Shown: positions 8,797 to 16,841 of the stretch, one piece after another
Layout: every line of letters begins with the position of its first letter
Position numbering within the stretch: the stretch's first letter is position 1
Origin: Bacteroidota bacterium
GTDB lineage: Bacteria > Bacteroidota > Bacteroidia > NS11-12g > UBA955
Direction of reading: 5' to 3'
Length of the DNA: 61,357 nt
Assembly: GCA_025354385.1 (NCBI GenBank)
Contig: JANXMZ010000072.1
Coordinates: 1 to 61,357, forward strand
Program-made: the position numbers and the translations under genes
The notes under the pieces: model-generated
Database searches by the model: none
What the model was told of the DNA's origin: nothing
What the model saw: only the letters and a program-made list of their open reading frames with translations

Positions 8797-8804
8797 TACT
8801 TTTG
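8797..8804 (+). promoter_or_regulatory. -7 element TACTTTTG four bases before the biotin carrier ATG
   Basis: Exact TAnnTTTG match overlapping the end region of the yeiH-like gene. Only TTGC separates it from the ATG at 8809, so transcription would begin at or within a few bases of the start codon. Confidence 0.6.
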
Positions 8805-8808
8805 TTGC

Positions 8809-9309
8809 ATGGTAGAGGCAATTATCAACAACAAATCAATGAAGATTGATCTTTCTAAAGATCAATTAAACATTGATGGCACATCGCATATATTGGATAT
8901 TTTGAGTTTAAACAATGGTAAAAATCTCCACCTTTTGTACAACCAACATTCTTATTTTATAGAGATTTTAAGTTTTAATAAGGAGACCAAATCATACCTA
9001 CTTGGTTTCAATGGCCAAACATTTGAAGTTGGTATCAAAAATAGATTCGATCAGTTATTGCATAGCATGGGGTTAGATACCTTAAAAAGTCACAAGGTGA
9101 ACGAGGTAAAAGCACCCATGCCAGGTTTAGTTCTAAGTATTAAAACAGCGGTTGGTAATGATGTTAAAAAAGGGGATGCTATTTTAATATTAGAAGCGAT
9201 GAAAATGGAGAACATTATTAAGTCGCCAACAGACGGTATTGTAAAAAGTATCAACATTGTTGAAAAACAAGCTGTTGATAAGAATCAAATATTAATTACT
9301 TTTGAATAA
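8809..9309 (+). CDS. Biotin carboxyl carrier protein of an acyl-CoA carboxylase
   Basis: 166 residues. Residues about 98-166 form the biotinyl domain, starting KAPMPGLVLS and containing EAMKMEN, in which Lys132 would carry biotin. Residues 1-90 resemble the N-terminal region that binds the carboxylase core. The protein would shuttle carboxybiotin between biotin carboxylase and carboxyltransferase, as in propionyl-CoA or related carboxylases. Unusually for a carboxylase subunit, no carboxylase or transferase gene adjoins, so the partners are elsewhere in the genome. It probably has its own promoter (8797-8804). Confidence 0.9.
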   Translation: MVEAIINNKSMKIDLSKDQLNIDGTSHILDILSLNNGKNLHLLYNQHSYFIEILSFNKETKSYLLGFNGQTFEVGIKNRFDQLLHSMGLDTLKSHKVNEVKAPMPGLVLSIKTAVGNDVKKGDAILILEAMKMENIIKSPTDGIVKSINIVEKQAVDKNQILITFE

Positions 9310-9327
9310 TAATAAATACTCAATCAT

Positions 9328-9933
9328 ATGAAATCAAAAATCTACCTTTTATCATTTCTCGCATTAGCATTGCTAATATCATCATGTGGAACCTTATCTA
9401 TTACTCAAAAACGTTATAGCCGAGGATTAAACGTTGACTTATTTGCAACTAAAGATGCAAAACCTGTTGAACAAAAAGCAAAAGTAGCTACTAAAAAAGG
9501 CAGCGATAATCAGACCATAATTGCAGAAAACACTGTCAACAGTACCCCTGAAATTATTAATAACGAGGTTGTGACTATCAATGAAATAGCTGTTACTACT
9601 GAATCTAAAACCACTGTGCCTCAAAAACCTTTGGTAAAAGCCTTCAAAAAATTCAGAAAAGCAAAAAAGCAACCCACTATTATTTCAAAACAAGAAAACA
9701 CCAATTCTGTGACCAAACAGAATCATTCAAATTCAACCAAAAAAACAAACGAAACTTCGCTTATAGTTTTGGTCATACTATCACTTTTTCCTATTCTTTG
9801 TTTAATTGCAGTTTATCTTCATGATGATGGAGTGACCACTAATTTTTGGATTGATTTATTGTTACACCTAACTTTTGCTGGCGAAATCATCTACGCACTT
9901 TTAGTTGTTTTAGACATTATAGATCTATCATAA
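9328..9933 (+). CDS. Lipoprotein-like protein with C-terminal YqaE/Pmp3-type membrane domain
   Basis: 201 residues. The N-terminus MKSKIYLLSFLALALLISSC is a lipoprotein signal peptide with Cys20 as lipidation site. Next comes a short motif (QKRYSRGLNVDL) seen in related Bacteroidetes proteins, then a Lys/Thr/Ser-rich spacer (about 40-145) and a C-terminal pair of hydrophobic segments (about 148-198: LSLFPILCLIAVYLHD, IIYALLVVLDII) matching Pmp3/YqaE stress-induced small membrane proteins. A lipid anchor plus two inner-membrane helices in one chain is topologically odd. Pmp3 proteins influence membrane potential in stress; a role here is inferred only. Confidence 0.8.
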   Translation: MKSKIYLLSFLALALLISSCGTLSITQKRYSRGLNVDLFATKDAKPVEQKAKVATKKGSDNQTIIAENTVNSTPEIINNEVVTINEIAVTTESKTTVPQKPLVKAFKKFRKAKKQPTIISKQENTNSVTKQNHSNSTKKTNETSLIVLVILSLFPILCLIAVYLHDDGVTTNFWIDLLLHLTFAGEIIYALLVVLDIIDLS

Positions 9934-9975
9934 TCAATAGATAAGAAAAGACTTTTAGCTATTTGTTTTGTCTAT

Positions 9976-9993
9976 ATAATATAATTGTATTAT
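9976..9993 (+). promoter_or_regulatory. Near-perfect inverted repeat upstream of oxyR, candidate operator
   Basis: ATAATATAATTGTATTAT is an 18-base inverted repeat with one mismatched pair, ending 22 bases before the oxyR ATG. LysR-type regulators commonly bind AT-rich inverted repeats overlapping their own promoter. The surrounding DNA is very AT-rich, so chance palindromes are possible. Confidence 0.4.
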
Positions 9994-10015
9994 AATTGCA
10001 CTTTATATTATACTT

Positions 10016-10954
10016 ATGACCATTACACAATTAGAATACATTATTGCCCTTGATACCCATAGAAACTTTGTAAATGCTGCGGAGAGTTGTTTTGTTACTC
10101 AACCCACTTTGAGTATGCAAATTCAAAAACTTGAAGATGAGCTTGGCGTTAAGATTTTTGATAGAAGCAAACAACCTGTTATACCAACGCATATTGGTGA
10201 AGGCATCATTGCTCAAGGTAGAAATGTTTTAAAAGAACACAGCAAAATCATAGAATTAATTCAAGATGAAAAAGGAGTTATAAAGGGTAATTTAAGATTA
10301 GGCATTATACCTACAGTAGCTCCTTATTTAATTCCAAGATTCCTCATTAAATTCTTAAGTAAATACCCAGAAGTTAATTTGATTGTCAATGAATTAACGA
10401 CTGATCAAATCATTTATCAATTAAAAAATGATTTGTTGGATTGCGGTATCATGGCATCACCCATTAAGGATAGAAATTTGAATGAAGAAACATTGTTCTA
10501 TGAGGAGTTTGTTACCTATGTATCTCCCTCTAGTAAGCTGTTCAAAAAAACCACTGTAAAACCCGAAGATTTAGATTTAGCTGATATTTGGATACTTACA
10601 GAAGGTCACTGCATGCGCAATCAAGTTATTAATATTTGTGGCGAACGCAAAAAAGATGGACTTAAAGCCCGTTTCGATTATCAAACAGGCAGTGTAGAAA
10701 CATTGAAACGTATAGTTGACCAAGATGACGGAATTACCATTTTACCAGAATTGGCTATTTCAGAATTCGGACCTGAGGAAATTGATAAAGTTCGTTACTT
10801 TAAATTTCCAGAGCCAGTGCGTGAAATCAGTATATTTACGCATAGACATTTTGTAAAAAAGAAACTTATTAAAACTCTGATGGATGAGATTATTTCTAAT
10901 GTACCCAATAAAATGCGCAAGAAAGAAAAGCGTGATGTTGTAAAAATTCACTAA
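10016..10954 (+). CDS. oxyR: OxyR-type LysR-family peroxide sensor and regulator
   Basis: 312 residues. LysR winged helix-turn-helix at about 1-60 (FVNAAESCFVTQPTLSMQIQ), then the substrate-binding fold. The segment LTEGHCMRNQVINICGER contains Cys199 and Cys208, spaced CX8C and at the same residue numbers as the disulfide-forming cysteines of E. coli OxyR. It should therefore sense hydrogen peroxide by reversible disulfide formation and activate catalase or peroxiredoxin genes, which are not in this window. The inverted repeat at 9976-9993 may be its autoregulatory site. Start chosen at the ATG giving the standard N-terminus MTITQLEYI. Confidence 0.95.
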   Translation: MTITQLEYIIALDTHRNFVNAAESCFVTQPTLSMQIQKLEDELGVKIFDRSKQPVIPTHIGEGIIAQGRNVLKEHSKIIELIQDEKGVIKGNLRLGIIPTVAPYLIPRFLIKFLSKYPEVNLIVNELTTDQIIYQLKNDLLDCGIMASPIKDRNLNEETLFYEEFVTYVSPSSKLFKKTTVKPEDLDLADIWILTEGHCMRNQVINICGERKKDGLKARFDYQTGSVETLKRIVDQDDGITILPELAISEFGPEEIDKVRYFKFPEPVREISIFTHRHFVKKKLIKTLMDEIISNVPNKMRKKEKRDVVKIH

Positions 10955-10966
10955 TCCATTGAACTG

Positions 10967-11782
10967 TTAAAATAACAACACCTTAATAAGTGTGAGTATT
11001 AAAAAAACAATGAAAATTGTTGCAATTGTTTTCGAATGAAGGGTTTGAGCAAACTTAACTCCTAGTCCCGAAGCTATTACAGCGCCCCCTATTACTGGCA
11101 GAATATCAGGCCATATTAAATAGCCAGATTGGTAATCTTTGTTGACGAATTCTGATGGCACCTTCATCCCATAAAATAATAATAATGGAAAGGCAATAAT
11201 GGGAATTACAGATAGCGAAAGACCGGTTGCAAATTTAATCGGAAGTTTTAATATTTTATTGAAATAAGGCACCATCACAACCCCTCCCCCTAATCCGCTC
11301 AGAGAAGTAACAACACCTGCAAATAAACCTGCAGGTATAAATTTTCTAGGATGTGGTAGATTATATTCTGTATCTGCTATATAGGCTTCCTTTTTTGCAA
11401 AAAGCATTCGCAAGACTGTAATAATGAGTATGGCAGCAAAAATCCAATTGAATACCTTCGGATTATTTAAATTGAAATGATAAATTAAGTAAGTTAAAAT
11501 TAAAGAAGAAAAAACCGCAGAAATGCCAGTTGTAAAAGCGGAAGGTAAATGAGTATTCCTTAATTTAAGCTGCTTATAGGTGCCACTAATACCAACTGCA
11601 AACACAATAACTAAACTATTAGACAGCGTGTAAGGAACTACATCATTGTTAATACCATTGATTTCCAATACGTACTGAATCACTGGAACAAATACAATAC
11701 CTCCACCAACCCCAAGCATTCCAGCTAGAAATCCACCTGCCAAACCAGCCATTACAAGTAATAATATTTCTGCAAGAGGCAT
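10967..11782 (-). CDS. TauE/SafE-family (TSUP) membrane permease
   Basis: 271 residues, about eight transmembrane helices in two internally similar halves. Each half opens with the family glycine-rich loop: GMLGVGGGIVFVPVIQ near residue 21 and GLGGGVVMVPYF near residue 164. TSUP proteins export or import sulfite, sulfoacetate and related sulfur or organic anions; the substrate here is unknown. The gene starts one base after the S41 protease stop and so probably shares its transcript. It converges with oxyR. Confidence 0.9.
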   Translation of the reverse strand: MPLAEILLLVMAGLAGGFLAGMLGVGGGIVFVPVIQYVLEINGINNDVVPYTLSNSLVIVFAVGISGTYKQLKLRNTHLPSAFTTGISAVFSSLILTYLIYHFNLNNPKVFNWIFAAILIITVLRMLFAKKEAYIADTEYNLPHPRKFIPAGLFAGVVTSLSGLGGGVVMVPYFNKILKLPIKFATGLSLSVIPIIAFPLLLFYGMKVPSEFVNKDYQSGYLIWPDILPVIGGAVIASGLGVKFAQTLHSKTIATIFIVFLILTLIKVLLF

Positions 11783-11783
11783 A

Positions 11784-13421
11784 CTATTTTACTTGTAAAA
11801 TAGATTGATATTGAAGAGGATTGGCGAATATTTCTATGGCTTTCAGTACATCCTTGTCACTATCGAAAGTGGATTCAATAACTGCTTCTTCGTAATAATA
11901 TCGCCTTGCTATTTCTGCTCTAAGCATCTCTAATATTTCAACCTTATTTTTATCCAAATCATTCATCTTAATTTTTTTTAGAGTATTTTCTAAAGCATCA
12001 ATTTCTGACTGAATGCTGCTTAAATACTTTTCTTCATTTACCTTTTCTTTTAGGGTCTTCAAGGCATTTTCGCTATTGGTGCTGTAATTAAAATTATGTG
12101 TAGAGACATAACTCTTAAAATCGGCAAAATCAGCTTCTGTTAATTTGAAATTTCTAATATCTGCAATGCTCTCATGCTGACTTCTATAATGGGTGGCATA
12201 ATCAAAAAAGAGATAATTTTTTTCCAAACTCTTGGCAATATTGGAAAGCTTATTTTCGGCAACATTTAAATCTGGTTTCACTCCTCCTCCATCGTACACT
12301 GTTCTGCCATTTCTCGTTTTAAAGGCTTTGCGCAAGCTATCGGGTACAATACCTGCGCTGCCATCTGCATTTCTATGTGTATAATCTAAAAGTTGAATAC
12401 ACCTGTTAGAGGGAATATAATATTTGGCAATTGTAAGCTTCATTTGAGTACCATAAGGCAATACCTTTGTGTTTTGAACAAGACCTTTTCCAAAAGTATT
12501 TCTACCAATAATAACGCCTCTATCTAAATCTTGTATAGCGCCGCAAACTATCTCACTGGCACTTGCCGAATGGCTATTTACCAAAACGGTTAATGGAATT
12601 TGAGCATCGGTTACTTGGTCAAGCGTTTTATATTCTCTAAATGCCTCATCTGATCTGCCTTTAGTTGTTACTACTACTTGATTAATATCGTTGAAAATAT
12701 TGACAATGCTAACAGACTCGTGTAATAAACCGCCACCATTATCTCTTAAGTCTAGTACAATATTCTTAATACCCCTTTGTTTCAGATTCAATAAAGCGTC
12801 TTTAACTTCTTTAGCAGCACCAATCATAAAATGATCCAATTTAATGTAACCCGTTTCACTATTAATCAAACCAAAGTAAGTGACATTTTTTAATTTAATA
12901 TCTTCTCGTGTAATCTCAATGGTTTTGCGAACATCGTCTCTTTCTATGGTTAAAACTACTTTGGTATTGGGTGCACCTCTCAAGGCATCACCAGATTCAT
13001 CGAGACTTTTACCCACAAAACTTTTACCATTAATTTCCAGTAGTTTATCACCCACTCTCAAACCTGCTTTGTCTGCTGCTAATCCTTTATAAACAATATT
13101 AATGTATTGGTAATTTTCGCGTTTAAAACTGCTACAACCAATGCCGCCATATTCTCCGCTCCGCATAATCATGGCATCTTCTGCTTGACTTTCAGTATAA
13201 AAATTAGTGTATGGATCTAATGATCCTAGCATAGCATCAATGCCCTTCTTCATTAATTCTCCAGGTTTTATTTCATCCACATAACCCGTATGAATCTCTT
13301 TGTAAACACCCCCAAATATTTCTAGGTTTTTACTAATTTCAAAATAATCATCCGCTTGTTTGAAGGCAAAAATTAAAAGCAAGACGAGCGAGAAAAATAG
13401 AAACTTCTTTTTTGAAAACAT
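11784..13421 (-). CDS. S41-family C-terminal processing protease (CtpA/Prc type)
   Basis: 545 residues. N-terminal membrane anchor or signal peptide (about 6-20), PDZ domain (about 95-175, with GIGC and GLRVGDKLLEINGK), then the protease domain. NSHSASASE places the nucleophile at Ser287 and FGKG the general-base lysine at Lys312, spaced 25 residues as in E. coli Prc. The C-terminal 150 residues are a charged helical extension common in Bacteroidetes members. Periplasmic tail-specific protease for envelope protein quality control or maturation. A TAATTTTG element lies four bases before the ATG. Followed by the TSUP gene after one base. Confidence 0.95.
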   Translation of the reverse strand: MFSKKKFLFFSLVLLLIFAFKQADDYFEISKNLEIFGGVYKEIHTGYVDEIKPGELMKKGIDAMLGSLDPYTNFYTESQAEDAMIMRSGEYGGIGCSSFKRENYQYINIVYKGLAADKAGLRVGDKLLEINGKSFVGKSLDESGDALRGAPNTKVVLTIERDDVRKTIEITREDIKLKNVTYFGLINSETGYIKLDHFMIGAAKEVKDALLNLKQRGIKNIVLDLRDNGGGLLHESVSIVNIFNDINQVVVTTKGRSDEAFREYKTLDQVTDAQIPLTVLVNSHSASASEIVCGAIQDLDRGVIIGRNTFGKGLVQNTKVLPYGTQMKLTIAKYYIPSNRCIQLLDYTHRNADGSAGIVPDSLRKAFKTRNGRTVYDGGGVKPDLNVAENKLSNIAKSLEKNYLFFDYATHYRSQHESIADIRNFKLTEADFADFKSYVSTHNFNYSTNSENALKTLKEKVNEEKYLSSIQSEIDALENTLKKIKMNDLDKNKVEILEMLRAEIARRYYYEEAVIESTFDSDKDVLKAIEIFANPLQYQSILQVK

Positions 13422-13425
13422 CTAA

Positions 13426-13433
13426 CAAAATTA
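13426..13433 (-). promoter_or_regulatory. -7 element TAATTTTG four bases before the S41 protease ATG
   Basis: The reverse strand reads TAATTTTG, then four bases, then the ATG at 13421. A second match (TATTTTTG, 13435-13442) lies 13 bases upstream of the ATG. Either would give a very short or absent leader. Confidence 0.5.
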
Positions 13434-13463
13434 ACAAAAATATAGCAGAAATACGAAAAATTA

Positions 13464-14342
13464 TCAGTTACGATGATCCATGCCCCAAAGCATTTTGTTG
13501 CGCAAAGTCTTCAGATAGGTATCGCCTTCAAATCGCACCAAATTAATGCAGAAATCGGCCTTTCGAATGGCTATCTGAACTTTGTTATCTATGGTTACTG
13601 AACGGCTATCTAAACTGGCGAGGAAAAAATTACTCCTTCCTTCAATTTCAAAACTCAATACTTGATCATCGGGAATAATGACTGGGCGCACATTTAAATT
13701 ATGAGGTGCAATAGGAGTAACTACTAAACTGCCTGATTTTGGAAATAAAATTGGTCCGCCACAACTTAATGAATAGCCTGAAGAACCTGTGGGGGTTGCC
13801 ACAATTAAACCATCTGCCCAATAAGAATTCAGCGGTTCACCATTTAAAAAAGCATGCACGGTAATCATACTGCTAGTTTCTTTTTTATGCAAGACGAAAT
13901 CATTCATGGCATAATTAAACTGAAATAAGGGTTGATTGCTTTCCAGTTGAAGGAGATTTCTTTTATCCAATTGAAAACTTCCTCTTTTAAGCTCGTTAAA
14001 AGCTTGCTTAAGTCCGTTCGTATTAACATTAGCAAGGAATCCTAAACGACCAGTGTTGACACCAATTAATGGAATGCCACTATTTGCCAATATTTCTACA
14101 GCGTCTAATATGGTGCCATCACCGCCAATGCAAATCAAATAATCTATTAATTTATTGGAACTGGATAACTGATTGAACAAAAGAGGATGATCGATTTCTA
14201 ATTTATAATTTTTAAACTCATTCACCAAGTGTTCATGAAAATAAACAGCAACGCCTTCTGCCCTCAAAAAATCAATGATTTCCTGAACAAGCATGAGCTG
14301 TTTATCAGAATTGATAACCTTGGAATAAAGCCCTATTTTCAT
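13464..14342 (-). CDS. nadK: NAD kinase
   Basis: 292 residues, normal for bacterial NadK. Phosphorylates NAD to NADP using ATP or polyphosphate. Seen: the diagnostic GGDGTILDAV (about 73-82), GVNTGRLGFL, the conserved region around MNDFVLHK, and ATPTGSSGYSLSCGGPI near the substrate site. The gene sits 42 bases upstream of the S41 protease gene on the same strand, and TACCTTTG 12 bases before its ATG suggests its own promoter. Confidence 0.96.
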   Translation of the reverse strand: MKIGLYSKVINSDKQLMLVQEIIDFLRAEGVAVYFHEHLVNEFKNYKLEIDHPLLFNQLSSSNKLIDYLICIGGDGTILDAVEILANSGIPLIGVNTGRLGFLANVNTNGLKQAFNELKRGSFQLDKRNLLQLESNQPLFQFNYAMNDFVLHKKETSSMITVHAFLNGEPLNSYWADGLIVATPTGSSGYSLSCGGPILFPKSGSLVVTPIAPHNLNVRPVIIPDDQVLSFEIEGRSNFFLASLDSRSVTIDNKVQIAIRKADFCINLVRFEGDTYLKTLRNKMLWGMDHRN

Positions 14343-14354
14343 TCTTAAGAATTA

Positions 14355-14362
14355 CAAAGGTA
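14355..14362 (-). promoter_or_regulatory. -7 element TACCTTTG before nadK
   Basis: The reverse strand reads TACCTTTG, an exact TAnnTTTG match, 12 bases before the nadK ATG at 14342. It falls in the gap between the lipoprotein gene and nadK. Confidence 0.55.
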
Positions 14363-14383
14363 TATAAAATAATTTTGACCCTA

Positions 14384-14899
14384 TTAGAATACAAACCTAA
14401 GTGCAGGGGTTTTTAAGAGTTGGCTCTGATGCAAGGCCCTGTCGTATAATCGAAAGGTATACATCATTGAATCTGGAAAAACACCAAAAGAAGGGGATGC
14501 TCTCATAATGAGTTTAATATCTCCACTAATACTTTTTGATTTGCCTGTAGGTGTAAGATTGGAAATTCTACTGTTAAAACTTACACTATCTGTGCTCGAA
14601 GGTATTGGAATTCTGGAAGCCTTGCCATTCTCAATCGCATAAACATTAACTTCTAGATTGAAGTAATATTTAGAAGCCTCATTAAAGGGCGGCATAGTGT
14701 CTGATTCATCCAAACCAATGTCCCCATCTCCATCTGTATAAGCAATCACGAAATTAATCGCAGAATCCTTACCATTCAGTTTAATTTGCTCTATGGATTT
14801 TATTGAAATAGAAGGAATAATTGAAAAGGATGTAGATTCCTGTTTACAACCAGCAATTAATGCAAAAATGATTATAAATAAACTATATTTTTGAGCCAT
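14384..14899 (-). CDS. Small 'GDIG' lipoprotein, unknown function
   Basis: 171 residues from the ATG at 14899, chosen because MAQKYSLFIIIFALIAGC is a compact lipoprotein signal with lipobox LIAGC; an ATG at 14926 adds nine residues and would run further into the divergent gene. The mature part has VIAYTDGDGDIGLDESDT, an Asp-rich loop that could bind calcium, and ends in a DRA-containing strand. The 33563-34024 lipoprotein shares the same D-x-x-GDIG loop and C-terminal DRA motif, so the two are probably paralogues. Its start codon overlaps that of the divergent LuxE-like gene in CATG. Confidence 0.8.
   Translation of the reverse strand: MAQKYSLFIIIFALIAGCKQESTSFSIIPSISIKSIEQIKLNGKDSAINFVIAYTDGDGDIGLDESDTMPPFNEASKYYFNLEVNVYAIENGKASRIPIPSSTDSVSFNSRISNLTPTGKSKSISGDIKLIMRASPSFGVFPDSMMYTFRLYDRALHQSQLLKTPALRFVF
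14886..14893 (+). promoter_or_regulatory. -7 element TATTTTTG four bases before the LuxE-like ATG
   Basis: Exact TAnnTTTG match located within the first codons of the divergent lipoprotein gene; AGCC separates it from the ATG at 14898. Confidence 0.55.
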
Positions 14900-15881
14900 G
14901 CTTTTAAATGATTTGCGAAAAGCCATATTGAATGTAGAAAAAGACCAATTTGAAAATCTGGCACTTCAGGTTTTTAAGTACCAAAGCGAACAATGTGAGG
15001 TCTACAAAAAATATATTCAATTACTGCAAATCGATTTAACAAAGATAAATAAGCTAGAAGACATTCCTTATCTTCCTATCGAATTTTTTAAAAATTTTAA
15101 AGTTTGTAGTGGTCATTTTGATGCAGAAATCATTTTCGAAAGTAGCAGCACAAGTGGTCAAGGCATTAGCAGACATTATATAAGATCGAAGGAATGGTAC
15201 CAACAAACTTTTTTAAAAAGTTTTAATTTTGCATTTAGAAACCCTCAGGAATTTTGCCATCTTGCCCTATTGCCCTCATATTTAGAACGCGATCATTCCT
15301 CACTTGTTTTTCAAATCAATAAGTTTATTTCTAATAGTTATTATTCTGAAAGTGGTTTTTATTTACACAATGTTGCCGAACTAAATGTTAGAATTCAACA
15401 AAACGAGGAAAAACAAATACCAACCATGTTATGGGGTGTTACCTATGCTTTACTCGATTTTGCCGAACAATATCAAAGTCCATTATCACATACCTCGATT
15501 ATTGAAACCGGCGGTATGAAAGGTAAAAGAAAAGAAATTGTAAGGGCTGAGTTACATGATATTTTAAAAGATGCTTTTGATGTAAATTGTATTTTGGGAG
15601 AATATGGCATGACTGAATTAATGAGTCAAGCGTATTCAAAAACAAATGGTATCTTCAATTGTCCCCCTTGGATGAAAGTGCTTGGCAGAGAAATCAATGA
15701 CCCCTTTGCGCCCTCAACCAATCAAAAAAATGCTGCACTCAATATCATAGATTTAGCGAATATTGACAGTTGTAGTTTTATTGCTACTTCCGATTTAGGT
15801 AAAATCTATTACGATGGAAGTTTTGAGGTACTGGGCCGCCTTGACAATAGTGATACCCGAGGTTGCAACTTACTTGTATAA
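14898..15881 (+). CDS. LuxE/PaaK-like acyl-protein synthetase (acyltransferase)
   Basis: 327 residues. An adenylate-forming fold related to the LuxE acyl-protein synthetase domain: YLPIEFFKNFKVCSG (about 50-64), the nucleotide-binding loop FESSSTSGQGISRHYI (about 78-93), ILGEYGMTELMSQAYS (about 232-247) and a C-terminal DNSDTRGCNLL. Family members activate a carboxylic acid with ATP and pass it to a cysteine or another acceptor. Substrate unknown here. It stands 33 bases before the CPBP-like gene, with a possible internal promoter between them. Start supported by the -7 element four bases upstream. Confidence 0.85.
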   Translation: MLLNDLRKAILNVEKDQFENLALQVFKYQSEQCEVYKKYIQLLQIDLTKINKLEDIPYLPIEFFKNFKVCSGHFDAEIIFESSSTSGQGISRHYIRSKEWYQQTFLKSFNFAFRNPQEFCHLALLPSYLERDHSSLVFQINKFISNSYYSESGFYLHNVAELNVRIQQNEEKQIPTMLWGVTYALLDFAEQYQSPLSHTSIIETGGMKGKRKEIVRAELHDILKDAFDVNCILGEYGMTELMSQAYSKTNGIFNCPPWMKVLGREINDPFAPSTNQKNAALNIIDLANIDSCSFIATSDLGKIYYDGSFEVLGRLDNSDTRGCNLLV

Positions 15882-15898
15882 TTATTCGAAAACACCCT

Positions 15899-15906
15899 TA
15901 TTTTTG
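15899..15906 (+). promoter_or_regulatory. -7 element TATTTTTG before the CPBP-like gene
   Basis: Exact TAnnTTTG match in the 33-base gap after the LuxE-like gene, eight bases before a TTG start at 15915 and 59 bases before the first ATG at 15966. Confidence 0.5.
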
Positions 15907-15914
15907 TTCAAATT

Positions 15915-16841
15915 TTGAATCTTATATTTCACCAGATAAAGTCATTTGTAATTGCACAAAAAACAATGCATTGGTTATTGCTAATACTATTTTGCAGCAT
16001 GAGTGTTTACGTTAATTACGGACTGGGATTACAAAATACCATGAACCAATACAGTGGCCTAAAGGAATATGGCAGTTATGTGGCTTTGTATGCTATCCAC
16101 GCCTTATTTGCTTATCTGCTTTACAGTTTTTTATACAATGATTTTAGCTTTTGGGCCAAGCCAGGTTTTTTAATTTTATTGAGTCTGAGTTTTTTAATTT
16201 TTGCTTTCAGAGCAACCGTTTATCAGCACGATTTGCTAATAGAGCACCTTTCTATTGAAGGACAAAAACGCATCAACCAATTTGTATACAATGATATTTT
16301 TCGTTTGCTATACCTTGTAATTCCCTTAACACTTATTTGGTTATTAGCAGATAGAAAAAATCAACCTTTGTATGGCTTAACCTTTAAAAACCACAAACCC
16401 AAGGTATATTGGATTTTGCTGCTGTGCATGGTTCCATTAATTGCTGGTGCAAGTTGTCTCAGCGATTTTTTGGATTACTACCCTCGCATGAGAGTGCTAC
16501 AATATTTTAATCCACCTACTTGGAAATTATGGATGTATGAAGTTTGTTATGGTTTAGATTTTAGCTCTATTGAATTATTTTTCAGAGGCTTTATGGTAAT
16601 GGGTTTTATTCGTTACGTTGGTATGAATAGTATTTTACCAATGGCCACATTTTATCTCTCTATTCATTATGGCAAGCCTTTGGGCGAGTCTATAAGCTCT
16701 TTTTTTGGAGGCGCTATACTTGGCATTATCTCCTATCACAGTGGTAGTATTTTTGGCGGAATAATGGTACATGCTGGTATTGCGTGGTTAATGGAAGCAG
16801 GGGGCTTTATAGGTAATTACATTAAATCAATAAACACATGA
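15915..16841 (+). CDS. CPBP/CAAX-protease-like integral membrane protein, catalytic Glu altered
   Basis: 308 residues from a TTG at 15915 (291 from ATG 15966); the TTG is favoured by the -7 element eight bases upstream. About eight transmembrane helices. The C-terminal half matches the CPBP (Abi/Rce1-like) fold: motif 1 is SSIELFFRG (about 217-225), motif 2 FYLSIH (247-251 spans F to H) and motif 3 has His286. Functional enzymes carry EExxxR in motif 1; here the first Glu is Ile219, so proteolysis is doubtful. The next gene overlaps by four bases (ATGA), indicating translational coupling. Confidence 0.82.
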   Translation: MNLIFHQIKSFVIAQKTMHWLLLILFCSMSVYVNYGLGLQNTMNQYSGLKEYGSYVALYAIHALFAYLLYSFLYNDFSFWAKPGFLILLSLSFLIFAFRATVYQHDLLIEHLSIEGQKRINQFVYNDIFRLLYLVIPLTLIWLLADRKNQPLYGLTFKNHKPKVYWILLLCMVPLIAGASCLSDFLDYYPRMRVLQYFNPPTWKLWMYEVCYGLDFSSIELFFRGFMVMGFIRYVGMNSILPMATFYLSIHYGKPLGESISSFFGGAILGIISYHSGSIFGGIMVHAGIAWLMEAGGFIGNYIKSINT

